Positions 11,501 through 21,691 are shown, counted from the first letter of the stretch. The stretch: DNA of 64,000 nt from Melampsora larici-populina 98AG31 (GCF_000204055.1 NW_006768799.1:61283-125282); one strand, 5' to 3'. Numbers and translations are program-made. The notes: generated from the letters alone by a model not told the origin.

Positions 11501-12216
11501 TGAGAGAATCTGATGAAACTCGAGACACCTTGGTAGAAGCCAGCAATCAGGCTACAATACGTCTAATGGTTCTGAGCACCGTGACAAAAGGTAACACACC
11601 TTGGTAGAAGCCAGCAATCAGGCTACAATACGTCTAATGGTTCTGAGCACCGTGACAAAAGGTAACACACCTATAAAGGTGATAACAAATAGTGCATATG
11701 ATAATACGCCAATCTTCCTCAGTGAACTGGTAGTATTTATTACATCAATGACAACAAAAACTAACCTTGGTAGAAGCCAGCAATCAGGCTACAATACGTC
11801 TAATGGTTCTGAGCACCGTGACAAAAGGTAACACACCTATAAAGGTGATAACAAATAGTGCGTATGATAATCTAAACAACATGATAGAGTGAGTTATCTG
11901 CACTACATTTAACAAAGATGTGATGTAATAAAATGGGAAAGAGCTTACACGCCAATCTTCCTCAGTGAACTGGTGAGGAAGAGAGGCGTGTGCGGAGTGT
12001 GTGATCTAATCTAGATGTTATATAGTGATGAGATTTAGTTAGGTTAGAAATCTTGATGAATTAGGTCTGAGTTTGAAGAATTAAGTTTTGTATTCAATTA
12101 TAATTGAGTTTGATTTAATGTAGTTTGAGTTGAAGATAAGATAATTTGATATGATGTAGTTTGAGTTGGAAATAACATAGTTTGATGTGTTTGAAACTAT
12201 ACTTTGTATTCCAACA
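11501..12216 (+). mobile_element. Solo LTR inserted in Ngaro pol
   Basis: The 716-bp segment begins TGAGAGAATCTGATG and ends GTATTCCAACA, so it has TG...CA ends. It is flanked by perfect 5-bp direct repeats TCCGC (11496-11500 and 12217-12221), the duplication made by LTR-retrotransposon integrases. No internal coding region is present, so it probably arose by LTR-LTR recombination. Orientation cannot be set from this copy alone. It carries internal tandem repeats. Confidence 0.88.
11525..11880. repeat. Tandem repeats inside the solo LTR
   Basis: A block starting TTGGTAGAAGCCAGCAATC occurs at 11530, 11601 and 11767. The first two lie 71 bp apart. The block acacctataaaggtgata follows copies two and three, and acgccaatcttcctcagtg recurs near 11706 and 11949. 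The array looks like nested duplication within the LTR. Confidence 0.85.
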
Positions 12217-13065
12217 TCCGCAACCTGCGACTCCGCCGAATTGCACTCTTGTATCCAGTAGCACTCTGTCCTCAAAATCTAGCACCATCAGGAAACGCCA
12301 TTGGTTTTCTGCCACCGGTATTTGACGATAGGCTTTAGCCCAGTCAAAAATGCCTAGTAACAGTACTCCTTTGTATGAAGATATGAAGTAAGCAACCTTC
12401 CTGAAATCATCCCAGGATGTTTCAAAATCTCGTTTATCTACTCCGTCATTAACTGATGCTATGTTCACCATGTGACGTGGGTAAGACAAGTCGCTTATTG
12501 GTCGAAATGATCCATCGTTATTGGTGACCGCACCTAGAGGGTTCGTCCGAAAAAAACCAATCTTTTGGTAAACCTCTTCTTTAGTAAACGGGCCAAACAT
12601 TCTTCCTTTTGACAACTCGAATTCAAAATTTTCCTCAATTTTCTTTTTCGCTAATCTCGCTGAGGCGTGGTTTGGTGGGCAATAGAATTTCATTTTTGGT
12701 ATGTATGCGTCTTTGATTCCCTGTGTGAAGCCGGTCGTAAACATCTTTATTATGTGTTTATGTTTGTTCAACAGGTCGACCTTGAATAATTCCTCCTCCC
12801 AGACCTCAAGTTTCATGTTATGTGATGGCTTGGACGGCCATCTTCTTCGACTTAAGCCACTTTCATCTGTTTGGTCGTGACTTACTTCACTTGTTGGTGA
12901 TGGTGACGATTTCCTCACCGCTTCGTGGCAAAGGGACAAGGGAGGGGGGGAGATTGGTTGACAACTTGGTCATGGGGCAAGGAACAAAGGCAATTCAAGT
13001 GGGACAGTAAGTAGGTCAAGTTCCCTTTAAGGACTGCATTTCATTTTTGTACTTGACTCGCAAGC

Positions 13066-15137
13066 TCACTGTCGTTTCCACTTCTCGTCACGCCCTCTTT
13101 TCCCGTAGCGTCTCTCGGGACTTCTGCTTCTCTCTTTCCTTTTTTCGTCTCCCCATCTCGGTCCTTTTGGCTCTCTTGGTTCTCTATCTCGATAAGTACT
13201 ATCTCAATAAGAACTTTGGTTTCGTCTCCAATTTCCGTTTCCTCGATATGCGCTCGTACTTGCATGTCGGTTGACTGGTGCTGTTGGTGCTGTTGCTGTT
13301 GAAGACTGCGCCGGGATAGTTACTGACGACTTACCGACCTGTTTTGGTAAATTTGTATACGGACAGATCGTCGATTTAGGACCTCCTTCGGCGTAAGGGT
13401 TGGTCTTATAAGCCCTCTCGTTAAAGCTTTCAGCTTTGGTCTTTGCCTGAGCCAACAGGTGGTCTTGAAGCTCTGCCCAATTTCCTAATGAACCGTCTAT
13501 CGTTTCTCTCATCACGCCTTGCCTAACCAATCTGCAATATCTTAAAGCCACCATCCACCCGAAGTCCTTTCTAATCTGCTTTACTATGACCATATGACTT
13601 TCGAACCGTTCTGCTACTGGTTCCCAGTCTAAAGACCTCAAATGTACACACATCAACTCCATACAATCGCTCCACGCCTCAAAATTCATCGTAGGTTCCT
13701 CTATCGGTCCTTCTCCCCCGTACATCCGCTTTTCTTTCTCTAACTTCTCTTCGGACTTTGGCGGAAGTAATGACCATGCTCTTTGATCTCTCAATAAGAA
13801 GTCTTCGTCGAACACTGGTAAGGGGATGAATGATTTTAAGGCTTTTAACTTGGCCGTTAGGTGCGGAGAGAGTGGGGTGAGTGCGTCTGCCATTTTGGCT
13901 TTCCCGTTTCTGAACACCCTTCTGTTATGGATCATATCTCCGTTAGACAACGTTAACGATCCTTTTTTCGTAGCTAACAGTGCTTTCGCTTTGTTTGATT
14001 CGTTCTCGGTTGAACAGCCGTGAAACCACTCCGTTTCAGTTGTTTTCTCTTTCTCGACTTCTGCGCCTTCGGCTCGTTTTTCTCCCACAAATGTTATACT
14101 TGGTGCGGGCAAGTCTTGTTGACGTCGATAGATCGTTTCTCTTTGGGGTCTCGGCGACATTGATGACTCTTCGTCAAACACGTAAGTTTTGTCTTTCCCT
14201 TTCGACGTCATTTTCTCTTCTAACTGATGAAGTTTATCGGTTAGGCGTTTTGCGTCGTTTACGTCGTCTCTGTCAAACGCTTCTTGGATTAACTCCACCA
14301 AAGTTTCGCGTTTCGCCTCTGTTGAATAAATCCAATTCGGTTCGATTAGTTTTGTTTGTTCTCCTTATTCTTTTGGTGGGTATCTTTTGGGTTACGTATT
14401 GTGAGCCCGTTTTTGGCTGGGTCTTATTCTTTATGCCAGACCAGGCTGATCAATCTATTGTTAGCCGATCTAGGCTGGGCTCCTATTCGTGGCCGGGCCA
14501 GGCTATCTTTGATGTCTACTGTAAGCCGACTCTGGCTGGGCACCTATTCGTAGCCGGGCCAGGCTTTACGTCTCCTCCCAATTCAATCGGTTTTATCGAT
14601 GTTGCTAAAAAAGGGTAATTTATAGAAAAGAGAAGGAGTTGAAAGAAAAAGGGGGAAGGATATAGAGAGAAAGAGAGGAATTTGAAAAGAATGGGGAAGG
14701 ATGTAGAGAAGAGGAATTTGAAGAAGAATTTGAGAAGAAAAAAGGTGGAGGAATCAAGAAGACCCTTCTTGATCTTCTTTCTAGGTCAGTAACTTACCAT
14801 TTTTCAATCTTTCGTTCATCTCTTGAATGTCCCTCTGATTCTCCTCTTCATTTTTTATCTCCATTTCCTCGCCGACTTCCCCGATACCGCCCCATTCCTC
14901 TGTCTCTTCTTCCTCGTTAACGCTTGGCATACGATTTCGTTCTCGTTGTGGTACATGTGATTCTTCATCTCTTCTATCTTCTTCTTCTTCGTTTTCTCTT
15001 TGATCTTCTTGTCTTCTTTCTCTTCTAGGTGTTGGTAGTCGTTCTTCTAAACGTGCTCCTGTTGCTGCTGCCTCTGCTCTTGTCAATCGTCGTTGTACGT
15101 TGTTGGTTGCTTGGTTTATTTGATCTCTTAATGCCAT
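13066..15137 (-). pseudogene. gag: Ngaro element 1 Gag-like ORF, spliced, one nonsense codon
   Basis: Two exons fit: 15137-14798 and 14318-13066. The intron is 14797-14319, with donor GTAAGT, acceptor TTCAACAG and phase 1. The joined frame has 531 codons. The first exon is highly charged (RRERRQEDQRENEEEEDRRD). The second carries the conserved block PLPVFDEDFLLRDQRAWSLL, PTMNFEAWSDCMELMCVHLR and INPYADGE-like KTNPYAEGGPK, then an R/S-rich basic tail (KERSRSPERRYGKRGRDEKW). A TGA at 13204-13206 interrupts that tail in frame. The matching element 2 protein has the same motifs without a stop. No zinc knuckle is seen. The basic tail may bind RNA (inference). Confidence 0.82.
14400..14569. repeat. 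60-bp tandem repeat inside the gag intron
   Basis: Three diverged units begin at 14400, 14459 and 14520 (tgtgagcccg, tgttagccga, tgtaagccga), each with a ggctggg...cctattcgt...ccaggct core. They lie wholly within the 479-bp intron of the element's gag gene. Confidence 0.8.
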
Positions 15138-15168
15138 TTTGAAGATTGTTGTTTCTTGATTTGATAAG

Positions 15169-15388
15169 CAAAAATGTTTTTGACACTTATGATCTAACGT
15201 TGATAACCGTAAAGAGCTAAAGCTAGTAGCTGATGTGAGTCGATGAATTGTGAGATGTGAGGTTCTTAGAATTTGGAGTGATTCAAATTCTTTCCTTCGA
15301 GAAGTCTATTTCGAAGCCTGTCACATCTCACCTACATCTTTCACGAGAGTGGACATGTACACCAATGCGTGCCTTTTGGTGTTTACTA
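15169..15388 (-). repeat. Split direct repeat A1 (element 5' end)
   Basis: 220 bp nearly identical to A2 at 8426-8645. Its inner edge lies 31 bp from the gag start codon at 15137, so it probably also carries the promoter and 5' leader. A hairpin could form from cttcgagaagtctatttcgaag (15296-15317). Confidence 0.92.
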
Positions 15389-16120
15389 GGTAAGTTTCTG
15401 ATGGAGGTCTCCTGAGTTGTATACGCGGTGATTGAAATGCAGAAAATCACCACATGAAATGGCAGATATCTTGTGACTATGATTTCTGTGTTGATGGTCA
15501 ATGCTGTCCTTGATAAATTGCCGCATGTCTTGTGGAGGAGTGGTGTATGAGTGTGAGTATTGATCGCTTTCCAGTGATTGAGCTGACGGTGTGATGCATT
15601 CCAATACCATTGGAAAATGAGGTGTTGTATGATAGCAGTTCTCAATATAGTTTGATATTACGGTGACTTGTTAATTTGACACAATCGGGAAAAATGTGCA
15701 GGTGGTGAAATGTTGAAATTCCGCGCTGTGTAGAATGGACTGGTCAAGGGTATTGCAAGCGGATGAAAATCAATGTTGAAAGGCATGTATCATGATGGAA
15801 GATGTTGGGAAAATGGAAATGACCCTGCAACACAAGTTTCCGGTTGATTTTGGAGCAAAGGCCAAAACCATTTTATGGGGGATACAGGGGATGCTTGTGT
15901 ATTTTGTCAAGTTTTGTAAGCGAAGTGGCTTTGGGATTAAATGTTATGATATGTTTGATAATGCTGTTAACTAATGTGGTGAATTATGTGCATTCTTACC
16001 CAATGTGCATAATCCACATTCTTTACATCGGTTGATATGTTTTTTGACCAAAGCCAAAAGTGACAAATATGATCTTCAATTCCCTATATCTTATGGTGTC
16101 CATCAGATACCATGCAACCT
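15389..16120. other. Unassigned stretch right of Ngaro element 1
   Basis: A minus-strand frame at 15610-15386 (ending SGDLHQKLT) is open up to the Ngaro junction. If the element is disregarded and the shared CTA is counted once, the frame stays open into 8189 and beyond for about 30 codons. I do not recognise the peptide. It could be chance. The rest shows no supportable gene. Confidence 0.25.
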
Positions 16121-16121
16121 G

Positions 16122-16190
16122 TCATGGCTTAGTGGTATAAGCTCTTGACTATGAGAAACAATGACATGTGCCTGGGTTTGACTCCCATAC
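16122..16190 (+). ncRNA. tRNA-like segment with A and B boxes (possible SINE head)
   Basis: TGGCTTAGTGGTATAAGC (16125-16142) matches an RNA polymerase III A box, and GGGTTTGACTCCC (16174-16186) matches a B box (GGTTCRANNCC). The spacing is about 50 bp, as in a tRNA. The T-arm pairs GGG/CCC, but the acceptor and anticodon stems pair poorly, so it is not a working tRNA. It is better read as a tRNA pseudogene or the head of a tRNA-derived SINE. The tail end was not defined. Confidence 0.5.
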
Positions 16191-16299
16191 TATTCACATG
16201 ATTCATAAATTCAGCAGGAAATCTGGAGCCTAGCTTGTCTAAGACCACACTGAATGTTTTGAAGTTGGGTATCATCAATAGCCTTTATACAACTTGAAG

Positions 16300-16630
16300 T
16301 ATGCACAACTTTTATACTTGGTCATTGTTCATAAATCAAGGTTTCTTCTTTGTTGTTTTTATTTGGCATTACAAAGTAATCTGTGATGGTGGAGACCTCA
16401 ATTATATCTGCAGCAGTGACATACTTACACTCATGTCTTTGCTTGACATTGTAGACATTCATTTGCCTTTGAATTTGCCTTAAATTGTTGACTACAATGT
16501 AAGGCAAAGATTGTTTATTATTTAACCTAGGTAGGCAAATAAAACACTTTGAAGAAGCTGAATCCCAAAAAAGAAGAAAATTAATAAGAAAAGAAACTTG
16601 TCTTGTATTAAAAAGTATCATGGCCCGTAC
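16300..16630 (-). other. Unrecognised ORF fragment
   Basis: A 99-codon minus-strand frame (16621-16322) contains a protein-like middle (RHECKYVTAADIIEVSTITD). I do not recognise it and it has no visible splice partners. It may be a relic of a transposon-encoded protein. Confidence 0.2.
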
Positions 16631-16656
16631 TCCACCCCCAAATATATATCAGTAAA

Positions 16657-17128
16657 TTGAAACTCTAATTGCAATTCAAGTTTTAATTCCACATTTGACA
16701 CTTGTTGATATGAACAATCAACAAGTGTTGAAAAATTGTCTTTTCAAGCAAGCATATTATAAATTTCCACTGGAAACACACCAAAGACAAATTGTCAGTC
16801 AGTCAAAACAAATTCAACTAATTCAAAGACAATATGATAACATACTCTTTCAACCACTATGATATTTTTAGGCTTGTTTGTTTGTTAGAAAAATTAAAAC
16901 TCTAATTGCAATTCAAGTTTTAATTCCACATTTGACACTTGTTGATATGAGCAATCAAGAAGTGTTGAACAATTGTCTTTTCAAGCAAGCATATTATAAA
17001 TTTCCACTGGAAACACACCAAAGACAAATTGTCAGTCAGTCAAAACAAATTCAACTACTTCAAAGACAATATGATAACATACTCTTTCAACCACTATGAT
17101 ATTTTTAGGCTTGTTTGTTGGTTAGAAT
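16657..17128. repeat. Tandem duplication, 237-bp period
   Basis: Two adjacent copies (about 16657-16891 and 16894-17128) begin near ctctaattgcaattcaag and end ggcttgtttgttkgttagaa. They differ at only a few bases, such as aacaatcaacaag versus agcaatcaagaag, so the duplication is recent. An ORF crossing copy 2 is too weak to call. Confidence 0.9.
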
Positions 17129-17218
17129 GGTATATGATAGGTTTGGCAGCAAGCAGCCAAAACCCAAAGGGAAGACACATCACTTTCCATAGAACTCCTC
17201 CAACTTAAATCTCAATGA

Positions 17219-17330
17219 AAGTGATCCACAGGGATCACTTTAATGTAGAGTCATGAGCATCATTTCCATTGATGCTCATCCTATTCAAATCCTATCATAC
17301 AAGAAAATTTTGTTGTATGATAGGATTTGA
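17219..17330. repeat. Cluster of three perfect hairpins
   Basis: Three inverted repeats follow one another: AGTGATCC/GGATCACT (about 17219-17240), ATGAGCATCA/TGATGCTCAT (about 17252-17278), and TCAAATCCTATCATACAA/TTGTATGATAGGATTTGA with an 18-bp perfect stem (17285-17302 and 17313-17330, 10-base loop). They may be the palindromic end of a small DNA element that includes the duplication to the left. Confidence 0.75.
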
Positions 17331-17399
17331 TAACCTTAATCAATTACTTTACCATTACTGGGATTGGCAAACCTTTTGTTTGTTGTGAGAGTAATTACA

Positions 17400-18840
17400 A
17401 ATCCTATACAATGGTCTGGGCGGAAATTTTGATATGCAATATGCTCTCAGTTCAGCTTATCCGGGGGGGCGATGATAATTGTAGAATATCATCGCAAATG
17501 TCTCTGGAAGCACAAGTCAAAGAAAAAAACCCTGGGGTCCTACCTTCCGAGGCTTCAATGGCAAACAAGACTTGGAAGTATTTACCCAAATACTATAATA
17601 CTGCGGATGGCCGCCCAGGCAGGTGTTGTCATCCAAGTGAATAGTCTAACTGAGGATATTCAAGGAGCCCATTAGGATAACCCACTTTTTCGACAATGGG
17701 TTTCTTTGATCAATAACCCTGCTGTACCCCTGTCGTAACTTGCATTGGAGGACCCCACTGCAACACCTGATTCCTATCTCCAGGTGAGTCCATGGTTCTC
17801 AGGGTCTTGCTGAGCTTGGAGCGGGGTTATGTCCCTGCCAACACCGGCAAAAACGGTCATGAGGACGGACCCCTACCAAGTGTTTGGTTTATTCACCAAG
17901 TCGCCTACTCCATTTATACCCCAGGCAGGACTGACTGATGGGGTATGGCCAATCTCCATTTGCAATCACATCCGTCATGATTTATGCAGCAATGATTACC
18001 GCCATCGTGACCGCGCCCACTAAAGTGAAGGCTCCTGATTTTCTATCTCATCCCCCCTCTCCTCGTCCTTCTTTCCATAGCCTTGCGTCGAATATTGACC
18101 CATGAAACACATTCTTTTCGCTTTGGAAGGCTATACGCGTGGTGGGGAACGATTTCATTGCATGGTACTCCAACCAAACCGACATCGTCCTGGAAAATGA
18201 ACTACCAGAAGCAATCAGGGCTCTAGGACATGTCCCCCATCCTCTTTGTCTCCGCGCAAACAGGACTTATCAACTTGCCGGTCCCTTCAGCCAGGATCCC
18301 AACTCAGGTGAAGCGATGATGAGCTTTGGATGCGACACCCAAACTTTCCTGGGATTTGATCACCTGCCTCCTGCAGCTGTTGCAGGCAAGACATTGATTA
18401 ATGGCATTGGCAAGGTGCTGGATTTCCATTTTGATGACGTAGAGAATTGCGGAGGATTATGGAATCTTACTGTCAATCTCAACCACGAGTTCTATGATCC
18501 AGTTGTCAGCCTACTCTACCTTCTTCTTTCGTGATTGAATGTGTTGCTGACACTCTTTGATTACATCCATTTCTGACACAGCAAGAACATGTCTTGGAGT
18601 TTACCAACACATGTGTTTTTGGATACATGACTCTGCCAGCTTTAGAGTGGACGCAGATCAACACGGGAACAACCATGATGATCTATGGCACTGTTGGTGC
18701 CAAAGATCCCGTGTCCAACCGCTTCATTGTACAAGTATGTTTCCAAATTGGCATGTGCGGCTCACGTCATTGATCTGACCGTCCCTTCTACACAGGTTCT
18801 AGACTATGCCTGTTTAGGCAATGTGCCTGAGATCATCTGA
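17400..18840 (+). pseudogene. Decayed multi-exon gene, unrecognised
   Basis: The longest open part is 18139-18534, with ordinary protein-like sequence (PLCLRANRTYQLAGPFSQ, TFLGFDHLPPAAVAGKTL, VLDFHFDDVENCGGLWNLTV). An intron-like gap ends at gacacag near 18572, and a second exon-like stretch reads EHVLEFTNTCVFGYMTLPAL and GTTMMIYGTVGAKDPVSNRF up to a GTATGT donor near 18735. Upstream, a hydrophobic stretch SPFAITSVMIYAAMITAIVT lies near 17950-18015 in another frame. Stops and frame breaks around 18060-18130 point to decay. I do not recognise the family. It might be a transposon passenger or a host gene copy. Confidence 0.4.
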
Positions 18841-19110
18841 AAAGTCATTCCGTCGATGGCAACAAAAGATCTGATGTTGGAGTTCACCTATCATCATTCT
18901 CCAGACAACGTTTATCCTCCGCTTCAATGTCTTTCCATGAAACTCTTCTTTTATTCTTGTTCACCTCGCATTCACATTCACCTTTGCTAATATTTTCAAT
19001 CTTTATACTCACGTTCTTTAAGTACAACTCACATTCTTTAAGTACAATGTTTTGGGTCTGCCATCTGAGTGAGGCTAAGGAGGTGTAGGTGACAAAAACT
19101 GATCTTACGT

Positions 19111-20470
19111 TGTAGAACTTATAACCCAACAAGGGTTATACAGAGCTGGAAGAGGATAATCCACTAATAAAATGACTAGTAGAAGTTGTCTAAGGACTGC
19201 TCTTCTAAAACAACACAATCAGAAAGAGCTCTGTTGTATTGAGTACTGATAAGGCACCAGAGAAATATATCTTCACACGTAATTTAACTTCAAAAGCACA
19301 CTTTGTATTACTATCAACACTGCTATAGTGTTATTCCCAATTGATAACTAAAAGAAATAAGCAATATCTGATTGATATTATTCCCAATAAGTCTTTATGA
19401 CTATAAAACTAAAGTAAATTTCTCTTTATAATTGTAATAAAGGGCCTATTTAAGTGACCAGGTACTATTAAAATAAGTTTATAATGATAAACAAAATAAT
19501 AATGGCGTAAATGATAAAGAAAAAAAGGGGAACAACAGTCCCAAAACCCTCTCAAAGTATATATAACAATGTACTAGAACTTTTACAATGGTCAACAGCC
19601 TCAAAACCAATCAAATCCGCCCAAAATTCCCTAAAAACCCTATGATGACGCAATGTAATGATTTTGTTACTAATAAATGATGTAATTTTCACAGCTAAAA
19701 GTGATCAATGACGCAATAATATGATGTACAGCACTTCTTATGATGAATACAGGTGATTTTTTCCTTGTAAACTAGCTGAAAACCAATTTTTGAGATTACG
19801 AATTTTTTCAGATGTGCTCCAATTTTTGATTACTAAAGTGCATCTTGTAGCCCACGTGTTACTGATCATTTCTGACACCTACATGACCTACTTCTGATGA
19901 GTGATGAGTAAGATATTGAGTTGTGAAGTTAAAGTTTTTAGTGTTACATGTGACTTGTGACTGTAAATTCGAGATTCACACCAATTCTTTATTTGCCTTA
20001 TAACTTTTTACACACACCTCCATTACTAATGATTTAAAGTTTGTACATTATGTAATCCACTCTGCTGCGTTGAATGAGCCATCTACCAACCTATTCTGAC
20101 GTCATTTGACATATGTAATTAGCTGAAAACCTCCATTTTCCACGAATTTCACCCATTTTCTTCACTTTTCACAGCTACTACTCTCTTTTTCTTTCTTTTG
20201 TAATATGACATCATCATCTATAACCTTAAAAATCCCGAAAAATCCTCTTGGCAACCTTAAATTCCATCACTACCACTATTACACAACCAAACTACACGTG
20301 TACCTCTTGTTTACCAACTTCGAAAAAGTGCCTTTTCCCTAATAACTTCTGTTTCTACTTATCAACCTTGAAGATTAAAATTGTCATAGTATAATATAAT
20401 GTTGTTCTTTCATATTCTAACCTCATAATACCCATAACTTTATTTTTACTAACCTAAAAACCATTTTCCA
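19111..20470 (+). repeat. LTR-like repeat, copy 2 (inverted relative to copy 1)
   Basis: Starts TGTAGAACTTATAACCC and matches the reverse complement of 1-1360 along its whole visible length. It may extend right of 20470, beyond what copy 1 lets me compare. No CA end followed by the left flank TACGT is seen before the gap at 20736, so the right border is unknown. Its left flank CTTACGT resembles the flank CTTACGG of copy 1. Confidence 0.65.
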
Positions 20471-21060
20471 ACCTTTGTACCTATAATTTCGAATTTTTCT
20501 TATGTTTTTCTTTCTTTCTTTTTGTAATAAATTTGTAAGTAAACTATAATGATCTTAATATATAATGTGAAATAAAAAATGATGTAATGTTGACCTAATG
20601 ACCAATACATAAGCCTACAAGAGCTTCAATTGATCAAAAAACCTCCATTTCGAATTTTCTTTCCTGCTGAATCCTGCTAATAAACTGGTAAACTGGTAAT
20701 TGTGAATTTTTTAATTGATCCCATAAATTGATCAGNNNNNNNNNNNNNNNNNNNNNNNNNNNNNNNNNNNNNNNNNNNNNNNNNNNNNNNNNNNNNNNNN
20801 NNNNNNNNNNNNNNNNNNNNNNNNNNNNNNNNNNNGATGTGAGCACTTCTCCAAGGCTCATGACAAGTGATCTTTGTGGTTTCTAACAATGAACTGACAT
20901 TGGTATAAGTGAGTATAGAGAAAAAGATAAGGGTTAACTTACTCTCTTCCCAAAAGATGGGGAAAGAGAGTAATACACAATTAGACAAGAGTACATATAT
21001 CTAAGCAAGTAAAAACAAAAAACAAAAGATCGGGAATGAAGTGCGTTAGAGTCCTTTGGG
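20471..21060. other. AT-rich stretch with assembly gap
   Basis: Contains 100 N at 20736-20835, probably a placeholder gap. The left part may be the rest of the LTR-like repeat. I see no supportable gene. Confidence 0.6.
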
Positions 21061-21125
21061 GATGAGAAGACTTAGAACATGTTCAATTCCCATCAAATTA
21101 ATCTAACTGACCCACAGAACCATCA

Positions 21126-21691
21126 ATGCCAGACTTCTTCAGCTACCTCACCAAAGAAAACATCAAGGCAGCAATAATGAGCGTACCACCAATCAAAGCC
21201 CCAGAATTGGCCAAACTCCAAAACTGGGTGTGGAAACAAACTTGGCAGCAAGCCAGGAAACACATCAGAGCACTGTTTTTACAAATCACAGAGACTGGTC
21301 TAATCCCCAACAACTGGAAACAGGCACGTACAGTCATGCTTCCCAAACCCGGAAAGCCTGATTATACAGCAGCATCAGCATAGAGACCAATTGCTCTTCT
21401 TAACACGTTGAGCAAAATCTACGAAAAAATACTCACAAAGCATCTCTCCAAGCAGGTGGAAAGCAAGAGGCTCTTACATGAAGGCCACTACGGAGGATGT
21501 CCTAATAAATCAGGACACAAAGCATTAACTCACCTGGTAACCTGGATACGAAAGGAATGGACAAGAGGCCATGTAGTTGGAGCTCTATTTGCTGATGTAA
21601 AATCAGAATTTCCATCCGTACATCACCCCAGGCTACTGATCAAATATCTTAGAGAAGGAAGGCTTTCACAGCCAGAGTCTCAATTTGCTCA
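21126..21691 (+). pseudogene. LINE (non-LTR) reverse transcriptase fragment
   Basis: The open frame carries the linker before RT (WVWKQTWQQARKHIRALFLQ, LIPNNWKQARTVMLPKPGKP) and RT blocks (RPIALLNTLSKIYEKILTKH, VVGALFADVKSEFPSVHHPR) typical of fungal and animal I/Tad-like LINEs. An in-frame TAG at 21381-21383 replaces the residue before RPIALLN. The first palm Asp is in FADVKSEF. The upstream part is out of frame or missing, and the right side is cut by the Harbinger left end at 21692. I do not see the LINE resume at 25005. Confidence 0.8.

Larger units (their letters stand above)
10488..12939 (-). pseudogene. pol: Ngaro element 1 Pol (RT-RNase H) split by a solo LTR
   Basis: The first part (12939 to about 12217) carries the RT fingers and palm: GRMFGPFTKEEVYQKIGFFR, then FDWAKAYRQIPV with the first catalytic Asp, and RVQFGGVAGCG. 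The second part (from about 11500) resumes with TFGWAAETWKELM and the catalytic FRWVDD box. RNase H follows (GWIGDASTSYGLGI, ALTDNTVSEG, DALSRGLD). A 716-bp solo LTR with its duplicated TCCGC sits between them. The two parts are in register if the LTR and one TCCGC are disregarded, so the break is the insertion alone. The WVDD variant of the usual YxDD is shared with element 2. Confidence 0.9.
8190..15388 (-). mobile_element. Ngaro-type DIRS retrotransposon 1 with full split direct repeats
   Basis: Minus-strand order is A1 (15388-15169), spliced gag, pol (RT and RNase H), tyrosine recombinase, B1 (8837-8646), A2 (8645-8426), a 44-bp spacer and B2 (8381-8190). This A1-ORFs-B1-A2-B2 plan is the hallmark of Ngaro-like elements, which integrate with a tyrosine recombinase from a circular intermediate and make no normal target duplication. 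No methyltransferase ORF is seen, as expected for Ngaro rather than DIRS1. B1 directly abuts A2. CTA occurs at both outer junctions (15386-15388 read on minus, and 8189-8187). gag has one nonsense codon and pol is split by a solo LTR, so this copy is not autonomous now. Confidence 0.92.

Noticed and set aside
13980..14618. 212-codon plus-strand ORF
   Set aside because: Antisense shadow of gag exon 2 and of the tandem repeat in the gag intron.
16122..16190. Functional tRNA gene
   Set aside because: Pol III boxes are present, but the acceptor and anticodon stems do not pair acceptably.
1..20470. Inverted repeats as TIRs of one giant transposon
   Set aside because: The defined TGTAGAAC ends point inward at 1361 and 19110, so each copy belongs to DNA outside the interval. 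Two separate insertions fit better.
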